A stretch of 64,000 bases of DNA, from positions 74,623-138,622 of the forward strand of contig JAVHYF010000002.1 of NCBI GenBank assembly GCA_031119205.1. The letters run 5' to 3'. A program made the position numbers and the translations under genes. The notes under the pieces are model-generated. The model saw only the letters and a list, made by a program, of their open reading frames with translations. It was not told the DNA's origin and searched no databases. This document shows positions 45,901 to 55,585 of this stretch, piece by piece. Origin of the DNA: Moraxellaceae bacterium. GTDB taxonomy: Bacteria > Pseudomonadota > Gammaproteobacteria > Burkholderiales > Rhodocyclaceae. Position 1 is the stretch's first letter; every line of letters starts with the position of its first letter.

Positions 45901-48096
45901 TCAGCTACCGATGCGGCCGCCGTCATCCTTGGTGATGACGACGGTGGCAGAGCGCGGACGCTGACCGGCACCGTAGCCGGCGTTGGCTGGCCAGCGGCTG
46001 CCGTACTTCGTCGGGTCCGGCAGGTCGGCAGCGGTCGTGTTCTCACCCGGGTGCTGGACGTTCACGAAGATGGCCTTGCCATCGGGCGATTCGCAGATGC
46101 CGGTGATTTCCTGCTGCTTCGGCCCCACCAGGAAGCGCTTCAGCGTGGTGGGGCTGGCCTCCTTGCCGACGTAGGTGTTGAGCGTCGTCGCGCCGCTGAT
46201 GACCGTCTTGGTGCTGCCATCGCCAACCTTGCCCGGCAATGCCGCCAGCATCATGCAGTTGGTGACGTCGGTGTAGGCGCCGTCGTCGGTCTGGATCCAG
46301 CAGATGCCGGTGCTCGGCGTGAAGGCCAGGCCGTCGGGGCTGGAGAAGTCGTTGATGGCGGTGAGGCCGGACAGGTTCACGCCCGCCGGCGAAGTTTCCT
46401 CGGCGCCGAACAGGAAGACGTCCCACCTGAAACCGGTCGCGGCCGGATCGTCACCGGTCTCCGCCATGCGGATGATGTGGCCGTGCACGTTGCCGCTCTG
46501 CGTGGCCGCACCCTTGGTGTCGCTGTAGGCGCGCGGGTTGGCGGCATCCACCGTGCCCGCGTTGCGGCTGCTGTTGTTGGTCATGGTGAAGTACACCTCG
46601 CCCGTCGTCGGGCTGGTGGCGCACCACTCGGGGCGGTCCATCTTGGTCGCGCCGACAGCGTCCGCTGCCAGGCGGGCATTGACCACCACATCGGCCTGGT
46701 CAGCGAAGGCATAGGTCACGTAACCGGAGATCAGCGGGTTGCTGAACGTCAGCTCGATCCACTCACCGCTGCCATCCGGCTTGTACTTGGCCACGTACAA
46801 CTTGCCGACATCGAGGTACTTGTCACCCGTGGCGATGCGATTGGTCGCGGTGGCGTCGGACTCGATCCAGGTCTCGGTCGACACCCACTTGTAGACGTAT
46901 TCGCCCTGCGAGTCGTCACCCATGTACACCGCCAGCGGCTTGCCGACGACCGGGCGCGAGAACGCCGCGCCTTCGTGCGCGAAACGGCCCAGCGACGTGC
47001 GTTTCTTGATGGCGACGGACTTGTTGTACGGGTCGATCTCGGTCAGGTAGCCCTGGCCGTTCATCTCGTTGCGGTAGTCGTCGGTACCATCGGCGGACGC
47101 GCCGGTCTTGCTGTTTACCCAGCGGGCAAAGCGGTCGTCGGCACCGGCGGTCTGCCAGCCGTAGCGGCTGGCGGCACCCTGTGCACGGCCGTAGCGGTTG
47201 AGCGAGGCGACGGTCTTGTCGTTGCCGCGCGCAGCATTGTCGGCAGCTCCGCGGGTGAAGTAACCGGCCCAGTTCTCTTCGCCGGTCAGCAGCGTGCCCC
47301 ACGGCGTCTTGCCGGTGCCGCAGTTGTTCAGCGTGCCGCGGGTCTGGGTGCCGTCGGTGGAGAACTGGGTCTTCATCAGGTCGTTGCCACGTGCCGCGCC
47401 CGACAACTCGATGACGGTGTTGGGCGTGATGCGGCGGTTGAACGTGGAGTCCTGCACGACGGCGAACTTGCCGGCCGTCTTCTTCACCTCGACGATGGCG
47501 ACACCGTGGCAGTCGATTTCCTTGTCGGCTTCGTCGACCGGACGCGGGTTGGCAGTCGGGCCGCTGGCGTGCAGGAACACCGGGGTGATGTATTCGTGGT
47601 TGATGCCCAGCAGGGCGCGATCGCTGGCGTTGGCGTCCGGTGCGCCGGCAGCCGACAGGCCGAAGTACTCCATGCCGTCATGGCAGTCGCCACTGCGCTG
47701 GTCGTAGTCGGTGTCGGTGCCGTCGTTCTTCGCGGCAGCAACACCATTGAACAGCGGGTCACCACAGGCGTAGATGACGCTGGCGGTGTAGCCAGCCGGC
47801 ACACTGAACAGATCGGCCAGGCTCTTGGCCACCGGATTGAAGCCCAGCAGCGTTTCGGTCGGGGTCGCAGGGGGAGGCGTGGACACCGTCGGCGCGTCGC
47901 TGCCACCACCGCAGGCGGTCAGGCCGAAGCTGCCGAGGAAGGCCAGGCCGGCACCGCCGACGCCGCCACGCAACAGGCTGCGGCGCGACATGCGTGCGTT
48001 CAGCACGTCCTGGATGGATTCGTTAGGCGAAGTGTTGTTGCCGATATCGTCCGGATCGATACCCCCGTCGAACGGCATGAAGTTGTTCTTGCTCAC
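45901..48096 (-). CDS. PhoX family (DUF839) phosphatase, Tat-exported
   Basis: This 731-residue protein has a twin-arginine signal (SRRSLLRGGVGGAGLAFLGS) at about residues 37-56, followed by a lipobox-like LTACGGG, and a PhoX beta-propeller, with TGEENWAGYF, PEWCATSPTTGEVYFTMTNNS and FVNVQHPGE. PhoX enzymes are Ca/Fe-dependent alkaline phosphatases that release phosphate from organic esters. GTG 48096 has AAGGA upstream and is preferred to the ORF start further up. A phosphatase role is inferred from the family; substrate and Pho regulation were not established. Confidence 0.85.
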   Translation of the reverse strand: MSKNNFMPFDGGIDPDDIGNNTSPNESIQDVLNARMSRRSLLRGGVGGAGLAFLGSFGLTACGGGSDAPTVSTPPPATPTETLLGFNPVAKSLADLFSVPAGYTASVIYACGDPLFNGVAAAKNDGTDTDYDQRSGDCHDGMEYFGLSAAGAPDANASDRALLGINHEYITPVFLHASGPTANPRPVDEADKEIDCHGVAIVEVKKTAGKFAVVQDSTFNRRITPNTVIELSGAARGNDLMKTQFSTDGTQTRGTLNNCGTGKTPWGTLLTGEENWAGYFTRGAADNAARGNDKTVASLNRYGRAQGAASRYGWQTAGADDRFARWVNSKTGASADGTDDYRNEMNGQGYLTEIDPYNKSVAIKKRTSLGRFAHEGAAFSRPVVGKPLAVYMGDDSQGEYVYKWVSTETWIESDATATNRIATGDKYLDVGKLYVAKYKPDGSGEWIELTFSNPLISGYVTYAFADQADVVVNARLAADAVGATKMDRPEWCATSPTTGEVYFTMTNNSSRNAGTVDAANPRAYSDTKGAATQSGNVHGHIIRMAETGDDPAATGFRWDVFLFGAEETSPAGVNLSGLTAINDFSSPDGLAFTPSTGICWIQTDDGAYTDVTNCMMLAALPGKVGDGSTKTVISGATTLNTYVGKEASPTTLKRFLVGPKQQEITGICESPDGKAIFVNVQHPGENTTAADLPDPTKYGSRWPANAGYGAGQRPRSATVVITKDDGGRIGS

Positions 48097-48232
48097 TGCG
48101 GTTCCTTCACTGAAAAGACGCGGCAGTCTAGGAAGCCAGTGTGAAACCACTATTGCAGTCGGGTTAATCGTCGCGACCAGCCGCACGCTGTCGCCGTGGC
48201 CGCGCAGGCAGAACCACGCACACGCCGGCCTC

Positions 48233-48238
48233 TATAAT
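48233..48238 (+). promoter_or_regulatory. Possible -10 element for aat-bpt
   Basis: A perfect TATAAT lies 118 bases upstream of aat in GC-rich DNA. No clear -35 box was found. Confidence 0.3.
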
Positions 48239-48355
48239 TTCGGCCAGCCCCTCCACGCCACCTCCCCTCTCCGGCCAAGCCCTGCTCCGAATGACCTGCC
48301 CGCCCTGTACTGACCAGCCCTGCGGCGCCCGGCCTCAAACGGGCCCCACCGACGC

Positions 48356-49084
48356 ATGATTCCCTGGCTGGGCAAGGACCCCGTCTTTCCGCCGGTGCGC
48401 AGCGCGCTGCGCGAGCCCAACGGCCTGCTCGCCGCAGGCGGGCAACTCGGTCCGGAATGGTTACTGGCGGCCTACCACCACGGCATCTTCCCGTGGTTTT
48501 CGGAAGGAGAGCCCATCCTGTGGTGGAGCCCGGACCCGCGCATGGTGGTGGTGCCGGGCGAACTGCGCGTCACCCGCTCCCTGCGCAAGACGCTACGCAG
48601 CGGCCGCTTCCAGGTGCGCTGCGACACCCGCTTCGCAGACGTGATGGCCGCCTGCGCCGCGCCGCGCAGCTACGCCCAGGGCACCTGGATCACCCCCGCC
48701 ATGCAGGCCGCCTACTGCCGCATGCACGAACTGGGCTGGGCGCACAGCGTCGAGGCCTGGGACGGTGACGAACTGGTCGGCGGCCTCTACGGCATGGCCC
48801 TGGGGCGGGTGTTCTATGGCGAATCCATGTTCCATCGCGCCACCGACGCCTCCAAGGTGGCCTTCGCCCACCTCGCCCGGTGGCTTGAAGAGCAGGGTTT
48901 CGTCGTCATAGACTGCCAGATGACGACCGCTCATCTTGCTTCGCTGGGCGGTCGGGAGCTTGCCCGCGCCGACTTCGTCGCCGGCCTGCCACAGTGGACG
49001 CAAGAAGGTCGCCCGCCCGGCCGCTGGCCGGCCGATGCCATGGCCCACCTGTCCCACACCGATTTCGCTGCCGACTGGAGCTGA
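48356..49084 (+). CDS. aat: Leucyl/phenylalanyl-tRNA-protein transferase Aat
   Basis: This 242-residue N-end-rule enzyme adds Leu or Phe from tRNA to proteins with N-terminal Arg or Lys, marking them for ClpS/ClpAP. It has the family's FPP[14 protein letters not shown], [17 protein letters not shown] and [28 protein letters not shown]. bpt starts eight bases downstream and is co-transcribed. Confidence 0.96.
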   Translation: MIPWLGKDPVFPPVRSALREPNGLLAAGGQLGPEWLLAAYHHGIFPWFSEGEPILWWSPDPRMVVVPGELRVTRSLRKTLRSGRFQVRCDTRFADVMAACAAPRSYAQGTWITPAMQAAYCRMHELGWAHSVEAWDGDELVGGLYGMALGRVFYGESMFHRATDASKVAFAHLARWLEEQGFVVIDCQMTTAHLASLGGRELARADFVAGLPQWTQEGRPPGRWPADAMAHLSHTDFAADWS

Positions 49085-49092
49085 ACGCCGCA

Positions 49093-49839
49093 ATGTCACT
49101 GCTCAAGGACCTGCCCTACTCCTTCCTGCAGTTCTACGCGACCGCGCCCTACTCCTGCTCCTATCTGCCGGAGCGGACGGCACGTTCGCAGGTGGCCACG
49201 CCCAGCCACATGATCGACAGCGCGCTGTACGGCGAACTGGTGCGCAGTGGCTTCCGCCGCAGCGGCGTATTCACCTACCGCCCCTACTGCGACAGCTGCC
49301 GCGCCTGCGTGCCGGTGCGCGTGCCGGTGGCGCGCTTCAGCCCCAACCGCACCCAGCAGCGCATCTGGCGCAAGCACTTCCAGTTATCCCCGCGCGAGCT
49401 GCCGATGAGCTTCGACGAGGAGCACTACAAGCTGTACCAGCGCTACCAGCGCCTGCGCCACAGCGGTGGCGGCATGGACCAGGACAGCCGCGAGCAGTAC
49501 ACCCATTTCCTGCTGCAGAGCCATGTGGATACACGGCTGGTCGAGTTCCGCGAGGGCGACAGCTTGCGCATGGTGTCCATCATCGACTGCCTGCCGGACG
49601 GCCTGTCCAGCGTCTACACCTTCTACGACCCCGACCACGCGCAAGCCAGCTACGGCACCTACGGCGTGCTGTGGCAGATCGAGGCCTGTCGCCAGATGGG
49701 GCGCGACTACGTGTACCTCGGCTACTACATCCGCGACTGCGACAAGATGAACTACAAGCGCCGCTTCCACCCACTGGAAGGGCGCGTGCAGGGGCAGTGG
49801 CGGGAACTCGGCGACGCCGACCTCGACGCACTGGGCTGA
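49093..49839 (+). CDS. bpt: Aspartate/glutamate leucyltransferase Bpt
   Basis: This 248-residue ATE1-related transferase attaches Leu to N-terminal Asp or Glu, feeding the N-end rule. The N-terminal cysteines and motif [14 protein letters not shown] and [25 protein letters not shown] are typical, as is [17 protein letters not shown] at the C-terminus. ATG 49093 fits the family start. Linkage to aat is characteristic of beta- and gammaproteobacteria. Confidence 0.93.
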   Translation: MSLLKDLPYSFLQFYATAPYSCSYLPERTARSQVATPSHMIDSALYGELVRSGFRRSGVFTYRPYCDSCRACVPVRVPVARFSPNRTQQRIWRKHFQLSPRELPMSFDEEHYKLYQRYQRLRHSGGGMDQDSREQYTHFLLQSHVDTRLVEFREGDSLRMVSIIDCLPDGLSSVYTFYDPDHAQASYGTYGVLWQIEACRQMGRDYVYLGYYIRDCDKMNYKRRFHPLEGRVQGQWRELGDADLDALG

Positions 49840-50007
49840 GGCGTCCCCCCCGGCATCGCAGCAGGCCCTCACGCCAAACCTCCGGGCTCTGAATCCCGGG
49901 CTCTGAATCTCCGACCCTGAATCTATATCTTCCGTGTCGCATTTCTCCAAGCCGGAGTGTCGCCGTTTTGTAACAATGCCCGACTCGCCACGCCTGTCCG
50001 CCGCCGG

Positions 50008-50877
50008 ATGACGATGCCCAACGCGATGTCCAACGACCAGCCGTCCAACGAAGGTCTGCCGCGCCGGATTCTGTTGACGGGCTGCTCCGGTACGCTTGGC
50101 GCCCTCTTGCGGCCCTGGCTGCGGGCGCGGGTCGACTACCTGCGCATCTCCGACCTGGTTCCACCCAGCCTTGCCCTGCAGCCCAACGAAGAGTTCGTCG
50201 CCTGCGAGCTGAGCGACCGGGAGGGCATGTTGCGCCTGCTGGACGGCGTGGACGCTGTCGTGCACATGGGCGGTGGTGGCAACGAGTTCGACGCCGACGT
50301 GACCCTGCAGGCCAACGTGATCGGGACCTTCAACCTGTATCACGCAGCCCTCGAGAAGGGCGTGCGGCGCATCGTGCTCGCCAGCACCAACCACGCCACC
50401 GGCTATTACCCCGTGGGCACGGCCGTCACGGCGGACATGCCGGTCCGGCCGGACAGCCTGTACGCCGTCAGCAAGTGCTTCGGCGAAACCCTGTCGAGGT
50501 ACTTCTTCGATCGCCATGGCATCGAGACACTGGCGATCCGCATCGGCAGCTGCCGGGTCCGCCCGACCTTCAAGCGCGAACTGACGACCTGGATCTCCCA
50601 CGACGACTTCCTGCATGCCGTCGAGCGTGGCCTCGTCGCGCCCGGGCTGGGCCACGCGATCATCTACGGTGTATCGCAGACGCGTAGCGGCTGGTGGCGC
50701 GACGACGACAGCGCACGCATCGGCTACCGCCCGCGGGACTCTGCCGAGGACTTCCGCGCGGAGGTGGAAGCCAGGGGCGACACCTATCCGGACGGCCACT
50801 CCATGCGCGTCTGGCAGGGCGGCACCTTCACCGAATACGACTACCGCAAACCGCAGCCTCCGAAGCCAAGACCCTGA
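50008..50877 (+). CDS. udh: Uronate dehydrogenase (NAD-dependent SDR)
   Basis: This 289-residue extended SDR protein has a TGCSGTLG cofactor motif near the N-terminus and catalytic Tyr152/Lys156 in YAVSKCFGE, with STNHATGYYP upstream and the family's GSCRVRP. Udh oxidizes D-galacturonate or D-glucuronate to the aldarolactone, starting the oxidative route to 2-oxoglutarate. ATG 50008 (MTMPNAMSND) is preferred to the upstream frame start. Convergent with the IlvD/Edd dehydratase at 50962. No lactonase or lactone isomerase is visible in the window. Confidence 0.9.
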   Translation: MTMPNAMSNDQPSNEGLPRRILLTGCSGTLGALLRPWLRARVDYLRISDLVPPSLALQPNEEFVACELSDREGMLRLLDGVDAVVHMGGGGNEFDADVTLQANVIGTFNLYHAALEKGVRRIVLASTNHATGYYPVGTAVTADMPVRPDSLYAVSKCFGETLSRYFFDRHGIETLAIRIGSCRVRPTFKRELTTWISHDDFLHAVERGLVAPGLGHAIIYGVSQTRSGWWRDDDSARIGYRPRDSAEDFRAEVEARGDTYPDGHSMRVWQGGTFTEYDYRKPQPPKPRP

Positions 50878-50961
50878 GCCGGAGTGCCACACCGGATATC
50901 TGCACACTCGGCAGAAAAAAATTCCCGGCGGGGCCGCGTCGCACGGCCCGCCCAGGCTGGC

Positions 50962-52689
50962 TCAGAAGATATCAGGCTCCCGCGTAGGTTCGTCCCCTGC
51001 CAGAAAGTCGAAGTCACAACCCTCGTTCGCCTGGGTCACGTGCTCGATGAACAGCTTGCCCCAGCCACGCTGGTAGTGCGCTGCGGGTCGCTGCCATGCG
51101 GCCCGGCGTTCAGCCAGCTCTTCTTCGCTGACCAGCAGGTCGAGGCGTCGCGCCTCGATGTCGATGGCGATCAGGTCGCCGTCGCGCACCAGTGCCAGCG
51201 GCCCGCCGACGTGAGACTCCGGCGCCACGTGCAGCACGCAGGCACCGTAGCTGGTGCCACTCATGCGCGCGTCCGATATGCGCAGCATGTCACGCACACC
51301 CGCATCCAGCAGTTTCTTCGGAATCGGCAACTGCCCCCACTCCGGCATGCCAGGCGCGCCTTGCGGGCCGGCATTGCGCAACACGAGCACGCTGTCCGCA
51401 TCGACATCCAGCGCGGGATCGTCGATGCGCGCTGCCATGTCCGCGCGCGTATCGAATACCACCGCACGCCCGGTATGCCGCAGCAGGCGCGCTTCTGCGG
51501 CAGCGGCCGGCTTGATGACCGCGCCATCCGGCGCAAGACTGCCACGCAACACGGCCAGGCCATCACGCGTCACGAGCGGGTTGTCGCGTGGGCGGATGAC
51601 TTCGTCATTGACACAGACGGCCCCTTCGATCGCCTCGCCGAGCGTCAGGCCGGCGACCGTTTCGGCATCCAGATGCAACAGGTCTGCCACGCGCGACAGC
51701 AACGCGCGCAGGCCTCCTGCGTAGTAGAAATCCTCCATCAGGAAGCGACCGGCCGGGCGCAGATCCGCCAGCACCGGTGTGCGGCGCGCCAGCTCGTCGA
51801 AGCGGTCCACGGTCAATGCGACACCAGCCCGCCGTGCCATCGCCACCAGATGGATCACCGCATTGGTGGAGCCACCCAGCGCCAGCACCGTGGTAATGGC
51901 ATTGTCGAACGAACGCGCGTCCAGCACGCTGCGCGGCGTGACGTCCTGCCAAACCATATCGACGATGCGTCGGCCACATGCGACCGCCATGCGTGCATGC
52001 CCCGCATCGGCAGCAGGTATCGAAGCGGCACCCGGCAGGCATAGCCCCATCGCCTCGACGGCGCTGGTCATCGTCGACGCGGTGCCCATCGTCATGCAGT
52101 GGCCGGGCGAACGCGCGATGCCGTTCTCGATCTCCTCCCAGTCCTGTTCGCTGATGCGACCGCTGCGCAGTTCGTCCCAGTACTTCCAGGTGTCCGAGCC
52201 GGAGCCCAGGGATTCGCCACGCCAGTGCCCACGCAGCATCGGTCCGGCGGGCATGAAGATGGCCGGCAGGTTCATGGACAGGGCCCCCATCACCAGAGCA
52301 GGCGTGGTCTTGTCGCAACCGCCCATCAGCACGACACCATCCACCGGATGCGAGCGCAGCAATTCCTCCGTCTCCATCGCGAGGAAATTGCGGTAGAGCA
52401 TCGTGGATGGCTTCTGGAAGGGCTCGGACAGCGACATCGCCGGCAACTCGACCGGGAAACCACCCGCCTGCCAGACGCCGCGCTTCACCTCTTCCGCCCG
52501 CTGGCGGAAGTGGCCGTGGCAGGGATTGATCTCGCTCCAGGTGTTGACGATGGCGATCACCGGCTTGCCGGCGTAGTCCTCCCGTGCGTATCCCATCTGC
52601 GCACTGCGCGAACGATGGCCAAAGGCGCGCAGCGTGGGCACCCCGTACCAGCGGTGGCTCCTCAGTTCTTCCGGCCGCTTGCGCTGCAT
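50962..52689 (-). CDS. IlvD/Edd family sugar-acid dehydratase (arabonate-dehydratase-like)
   Basis: This 575-residue dehydratase has the [2Fe-2S] cysteines Cys57 (NPCHGH), Cys125 (GCDKTTP) and Cys198 (SPGHCMTMG), with the same spacing as L-arabonate dehydratase of Rhizobium (59/127/200), and the catalytic-serine motif SDARMSGTSYG. Such enzymes dehydrate sugar acids to 2-keto-3-deoxy acids. Next to uronate dehydrogenase, a FadR-type regulator and a TRAP importer, it may act on an aldarate such as galactarate, or on arabonate or galactonate. It has GGAG before ATG 52689. Confidence 0.85.
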   Translation of the reverse strand: MQRKRPEELRSHRWYGVPTLRAFGHRSRSAQMGYAREDYAGKPVIAIVNTWSEINPCHGHFRQRAEEVKRGVWQAGGFPVELPAMSLSEPFQKPSTMLYRNFLAMETEELLRSHPVDGVVLMGGCDKTTPALVMGALSMNLPAIFMPAGPMLRGHWRGESLGSGSDTWKYWDELRSGRISEQDWEEIENGIARSPGHCMTMGTASTMTSAVEAMGLCLPGAASIPAADAGHARMAVACGRRIVDMVWQDVTPRSVLDARSFDNAITTVLALGGSTNAVIHLVAMARRAGVALTVDRFDELARRTPVLADLRPAGRFLMEDFYYAGGLRALLSRVADLLHLDAETVAGLTLGEAIEGAVCVNDEVIRPRDNPLVTRDGLAVLRGSLAPDGAVIKPAAAAEARLLRHTGRAVVFDTRADMAARIDDPALDVDADSVLVLRNAGPQGAPGMPEWGQLPIPKKLLDAGVRDMLRISDARMSGTSYGACVLHVAPESHVGGPLALVRDGDLIAIDIEARRLDLLVSEEELAERRAAWQRPAAHYQRGWGKLFIEHVTQANEGCDFDFLAGDEPTREPDIF

Positions 52690-52741
52690 AGTTTTTCTCC
52701 TGACCTGCGCATGTTCAACATAGAATGCTTCGCACCCAAGT

Positions 52742-52756
52742 CCTTGTCATGCAAGG
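52742..52756. promoter_or_regulatory. Candidate operator in the dehydratase/regulator divergent promoter
   Basis: CCTTGTCATGCAAGG has 5-bp inverted arms around TCATG. It lies between the dehydratase start (52689) and the FadR-type regulator start (52842), where an autoregulatory operator would be expected. Confidence 0.3.
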
Positions 52757-52841
52757 TTTCGGGCCAAAACAAAACAACAAGGTTGCCTGACAATCCGGTA
52801 GCACGCCAGCCGGTGGAGCGGGCGCCACAGGAGTCAATACG

Positions 52842-53555
52842 ATGTCCGAGTTACCCACCATCCGGCCAGCGCAAACGGCCAACCGGGTCGACACCGTTTA
52901 TGCCGGAATCATAGAGGCGATGGTCAACGGCGAGTACCCGGAAAACAGCCGACTGCCGACCGAGACCGAACTCGCGCAGCAGTATGGCGTGTCGCGTCCG
53001 ACCGTGCGTGAAGCGCTGTCGCGTCTGCGCCTGGACGGACTCATCGCCTCGCGGCGAGGCTCCGGCAGCTACGTGCTGCGCAGGCCGGACCGCAACATCA
53101 AACGCTTTGCACCCATCGAAAGCCTGGCCGACGTGCAGCGCGTGTTCACCTTCCGCATCGCACTCGAGTCCGCCGCAGCAGGCCTCGCCGCAGAGCAGCG
53201 CTCGGCACACGATCTGGAAGAGATCAACATCGCGCTGGAGCAGCTCAACCGCGTGAGCGTGGAAGAATCGCTCGGCGTGGAAGAGGATCTGAACTTCCAC
53301 CTCGCCATCGCACGCGCCTCGCACAATGTCTACTTCGTCACTGCGCTGGAGATGATCGGCGAGCAGATGCGCGTGGGCATGAACCTGTCACGCAGCCTGT
53401 CGCTGGAGAAGAGCCGCGCACGCCGTGAGCTGGTACAGGCGGAGCACCTGGAGATCGTTGCGGCCATCGAGCGCAAGTCCTCTTTCGAAGCTGCGGAAGC
53501 AATGCGCCTGCATCTGGGCGGTGCCAAGCGGCGCCTGTTCGAAGGCCCGCAGTAG
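52842..53555 (+). CDS. FadR/GntR-family transcriptional regulator (FCD domain)
   Basis: This 237-residue regulator has an N-terminal winged helix (NSRLPTETELAQQYGVSRPTVREALSRLRLDGLIASRRGSGSYVL, about residues 30-75) and a C-terminal FCD ligand domain with likely metal ligands in DLNFHLAIARASHN and later His residues. FCD regulators of sugar acids are released from DNA by the acid. Neighbours are the sugar-acid dehydratase (divergent) and a TRAP importer downstream, so it probably controls both. Confidence 0.9.
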   Translation: MSELPTIRPAQTANRVDTVYAGIIEAMVNGEYPENSRLPTETELAQQYGVSRPTVREALSRLRLDGLIASRRGSGSYVLRRPDRNIKRFAPIESLADVQRVFTFRIALESAAAGLAAEQRSAHDLEEINIALEQLNRVSVEESLGVEEDLNFHLAIARASHNVYFVTALEMIGEQMRVGMNLSRSLSLEKSRARRELVQAEHLEIVAAIERKSSFEAAEAMRLHLGGAKRRLFEGPQ

Positions 53556-54023
53556 GCGCCGGACAGCCGCATCCGCGGCAGCAGTTCTCCGCGGCGAGGT
53601 CGGCTCGCCCCGGGGTCATACAGGCCTCAGGGCGATGCATGACGCATATCCACACCCCAATCCGCGGGTCCGCCCAATGCATTTTCCGCAGGGCAGCAAA
53701 AGGCTTCACAGCGGCCGTAGCACATTACGTCTCCGCCCCGTCCGGGCCCTGACTATTGCGGTCTACCCGCACCCTGAATGGTGCATGCACCAAGATGATC
53801 CCGACATGAACGCAACGGTCGGACACGTCGCACAAAAGCCGTTGTGCGCCATACCTTGAGCAGTCGTGGAATGGTGGTATCTTTGCCGGCGGCCTCGGGT
53901 CGCCGGTAGTCAGCGGCCCAACGCCGGGAGCCCCCGGCAAGCAGGTCTTGACGTCATTCCCTCTCCTCGCCGGAGGGGGGTTCACTTGGAAGTTGTTACT
54001 TGTTACACGAGGAGACTCAAAGA
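53556..54023. other. Intergenic leader of the first TRAP operon
   Basis: These 468 bases hold no supported gene. They should contain the promoter of dctPQM. A good ribosome site (GAGGAGA at about 54009-54015) precedes the binding-protein start. No operator matching the 52742 site was seen. Confidence 0.4.
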
Positions 54024-54995
54024 ATGATGCGTGTTTCGAAAATGGTAGTGGCCATGCTGGCAGCTGGCGCCATCGCTTCGGCTTCGGCCACCGAGTTCCG
54101 CTCTGCCGACATCCACAACAGTGACGACTATCCGACCGTCACCGCGGTGAAGTTCATCAGCGAGCAGCTTTCCAAGTCCTCGGGTGGCAAGCACTCGATC
54201 AAGGTGTTCAACAAGGGTGCTCTGGGCTCCGAGAAGGAAACCATCGACCAGGTCAAGATCGGCGCGCTGGACATGACCCGCGTGAACATCAGCCCGATGA
54301 ACTCGATCTGCTCCAAGACCAACATTCCGGTTCTGCCGTTCCTGTTCCGCTCGGTCGACCACCTGCACAAGGTGCTGGACGGCGCGATCGGTGACGAGAT
54401 CGCCAAGGACTGCGAAGCCCAGGGCTTCATCCTGCTGGCTTTCTACGACTCGGGCGCTCGCTCGGTCTACAGCAAGAAGCCGGTCAAGAGCATTGCCGAC
54501 ACCAAGGGCATGAAGATCCGCGTGCAGCAATCGGACCTGTGGGTTGCCGTGGCCAACGCCATGGGCGCCAACCCCACCCCGATGCCCGCAGGTGAAGTCG
54601 TGACCGCCCTGAAGACCGGCCTGGTCGACGCTGCCGAAAACAACTACCCGTCCTACGGCTCCGGCTTCCGTCACTTCGAAGCGGCCAAGTTCTACAACCT
54701 GACCGAACACTCGATGGCTCCGGAAGTCCTGCTGTTCTCGAAGGTCGTCTGGGACAAGCTGCCGAAGGCTGACCAGGATGCCATCCGCGCCGCTGCCAAG
54801 GCCTCCGTGCCCTTCAACCGTACCGCCTGGTCGGCCTACGAGAAGAAGGAAAAGGACATGGTCATCGCCGCTGGCACGACGATCGTCGAAGTGGACAAGA
54901 AGTCCTTCCAGGACGCCATGGGCCCGGTCTACGACAAGTTCGCCAACACGCCTGACCTGAAGCGTCTGGTGAAGGCTGTGCAAGACACGAAGTAA
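54024..54995 (+). CDS. TRAP transporter solute-binding protein DctP (system 1)
   Basis: This 323-residue protein has a signal peptide ([16 protein letters not shown]) and the DctP fold, with the ligand-carboxylate arginine in [26 protein letters not shown] and [14 protein letters not shown] 54024 follows GAGGAGA. Similar AENN-type DctPs bind uronates in known systems, which agrees with its place beside the uronate genes. DctQ and DctM follow after a strong hairpin. Confidence 0.93.
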   Translation: MMRVSKMVVAMLAAGAIASASATEFRSADIHNSDDYPTVTAVKFISEQLSKSSGGKHSIKVFNKGALGSEKETIDQVKIGALDMTRVNISPMNSICSKTNIPVLPFLFRSVDHLHKVLDGAIGDEIAKDCEAQGFILLAFYDSGARSVYSKKPVKSIADTKGMKIRVQQSDLWVAVANAMGANPTPMPAGEVVTALKTGLVDAAENNYPSYGSGFRHFEAAKFYNLTEHSMAPEVLLFSKVVWDKLPKADQDAIRAAAKASVPFNRTAWSAYEKKEKDMVIAAGTTIVEVDKKSFQDAMGPVYDKFANTPDLKRLVKAVQDTK

Positions 54996-55023
54996 GCATC
55001 TCCTGCTTCTGTAGTACGTAGTA

Positions 55024-55052
55024 ACTTCCGGCCGGGTTCCCCGGCCGGAAGT
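55024..55052 (+). terminator. Hairpin between dctP and dctQ (system 1)
   Basis: ACTTCCGGCCGGG (55024-55036) pairs with CCCGGCCGGAAGT (55040-55052), a 13-bp stem with a 3-base loop and no U-run. It probably stabilizes the dctP message or attenuates dctQM rather than ending the transcript. Confidence 0.6.
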
Positions 55053-55078
55053 CCTCCTGCCTCACCGGAGTTCCCTCG

Positions 55079-55585
55079 ATGTCATCATCCACTTCGCTGT
55101 TTACCCGCCTCTGCGCGGGACTGTCGAAGGCCTGCCTGATCCTGGCCGTCATCGGCCTGATCGCGATCATCCTGGCAGTGCAATCACAGGTTTTCGGACG
55201 TTACGTCCTCAATGACACGCCGACCTGGGCCGAAGCCCTGTCGATGCTGCTGATCCTCTACGTGACTGCATTCGGCGTCGCCGTCGGCGTTCGCGACGCA
55301 GGCCACATCGGCCTTGAATCCCTGGTCGTCCTGCTGCCCGAGTCGCTGCGGCTGAAGATCGAAATCCTCATCCACGTGTGCGTCGCCACCTTCGGTGGCT
55401 TCATGGTCCAGAGCGGCTACATGTGGACCACGCTCAAGTGGAACGACATCAAGCCCATGCTCGGTGTCCCCTCCGGTCTTGATTTCCTGCCTCTGGTCAT
55501 CGCCGGGGTTCTCATCGTCCTGTTCTCCATCGAACACATCATCGCCCTGCTGCAGGGTAAAGAGGTCGAGCCAGCATGGAACTGA
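55079..55585 (+). CDS. TRAP transporter small permease DctQ (system 1)
   Basis: This 168-residue inner-membrane protein has four hydrophobic segments. Typical DctQ features are FGRYVLNDTPTWAEALSMLLILYVTAFG and GVRDAGHIGLESLV. It overlaps dctM by ten bases. Confidence 0.9.
   Translation: MSSSTSLFTRLCAGLSKACLILAVIGLIAIILAVQSQVFGRYVLNDTPTWAEALSMLLILYVTAFGVAVGVRDAGHIGLESLVVLLPESLRLKIEILIHVCVATFGGFMVQSGYMWTTLKWNDIKPMLGVPSGLDFLPLVIAGVLIVLFSIEHIIALLQGKEVEPAWN

Noticed and set aside
43354-48144. 1596-residue open frame on the plus strand
   Set aside because: It spans two genes on the opposite strand (the siderophore receptor and the PhoX-like gene) and their intergenic region. Its composition is typical of a shadow frame.
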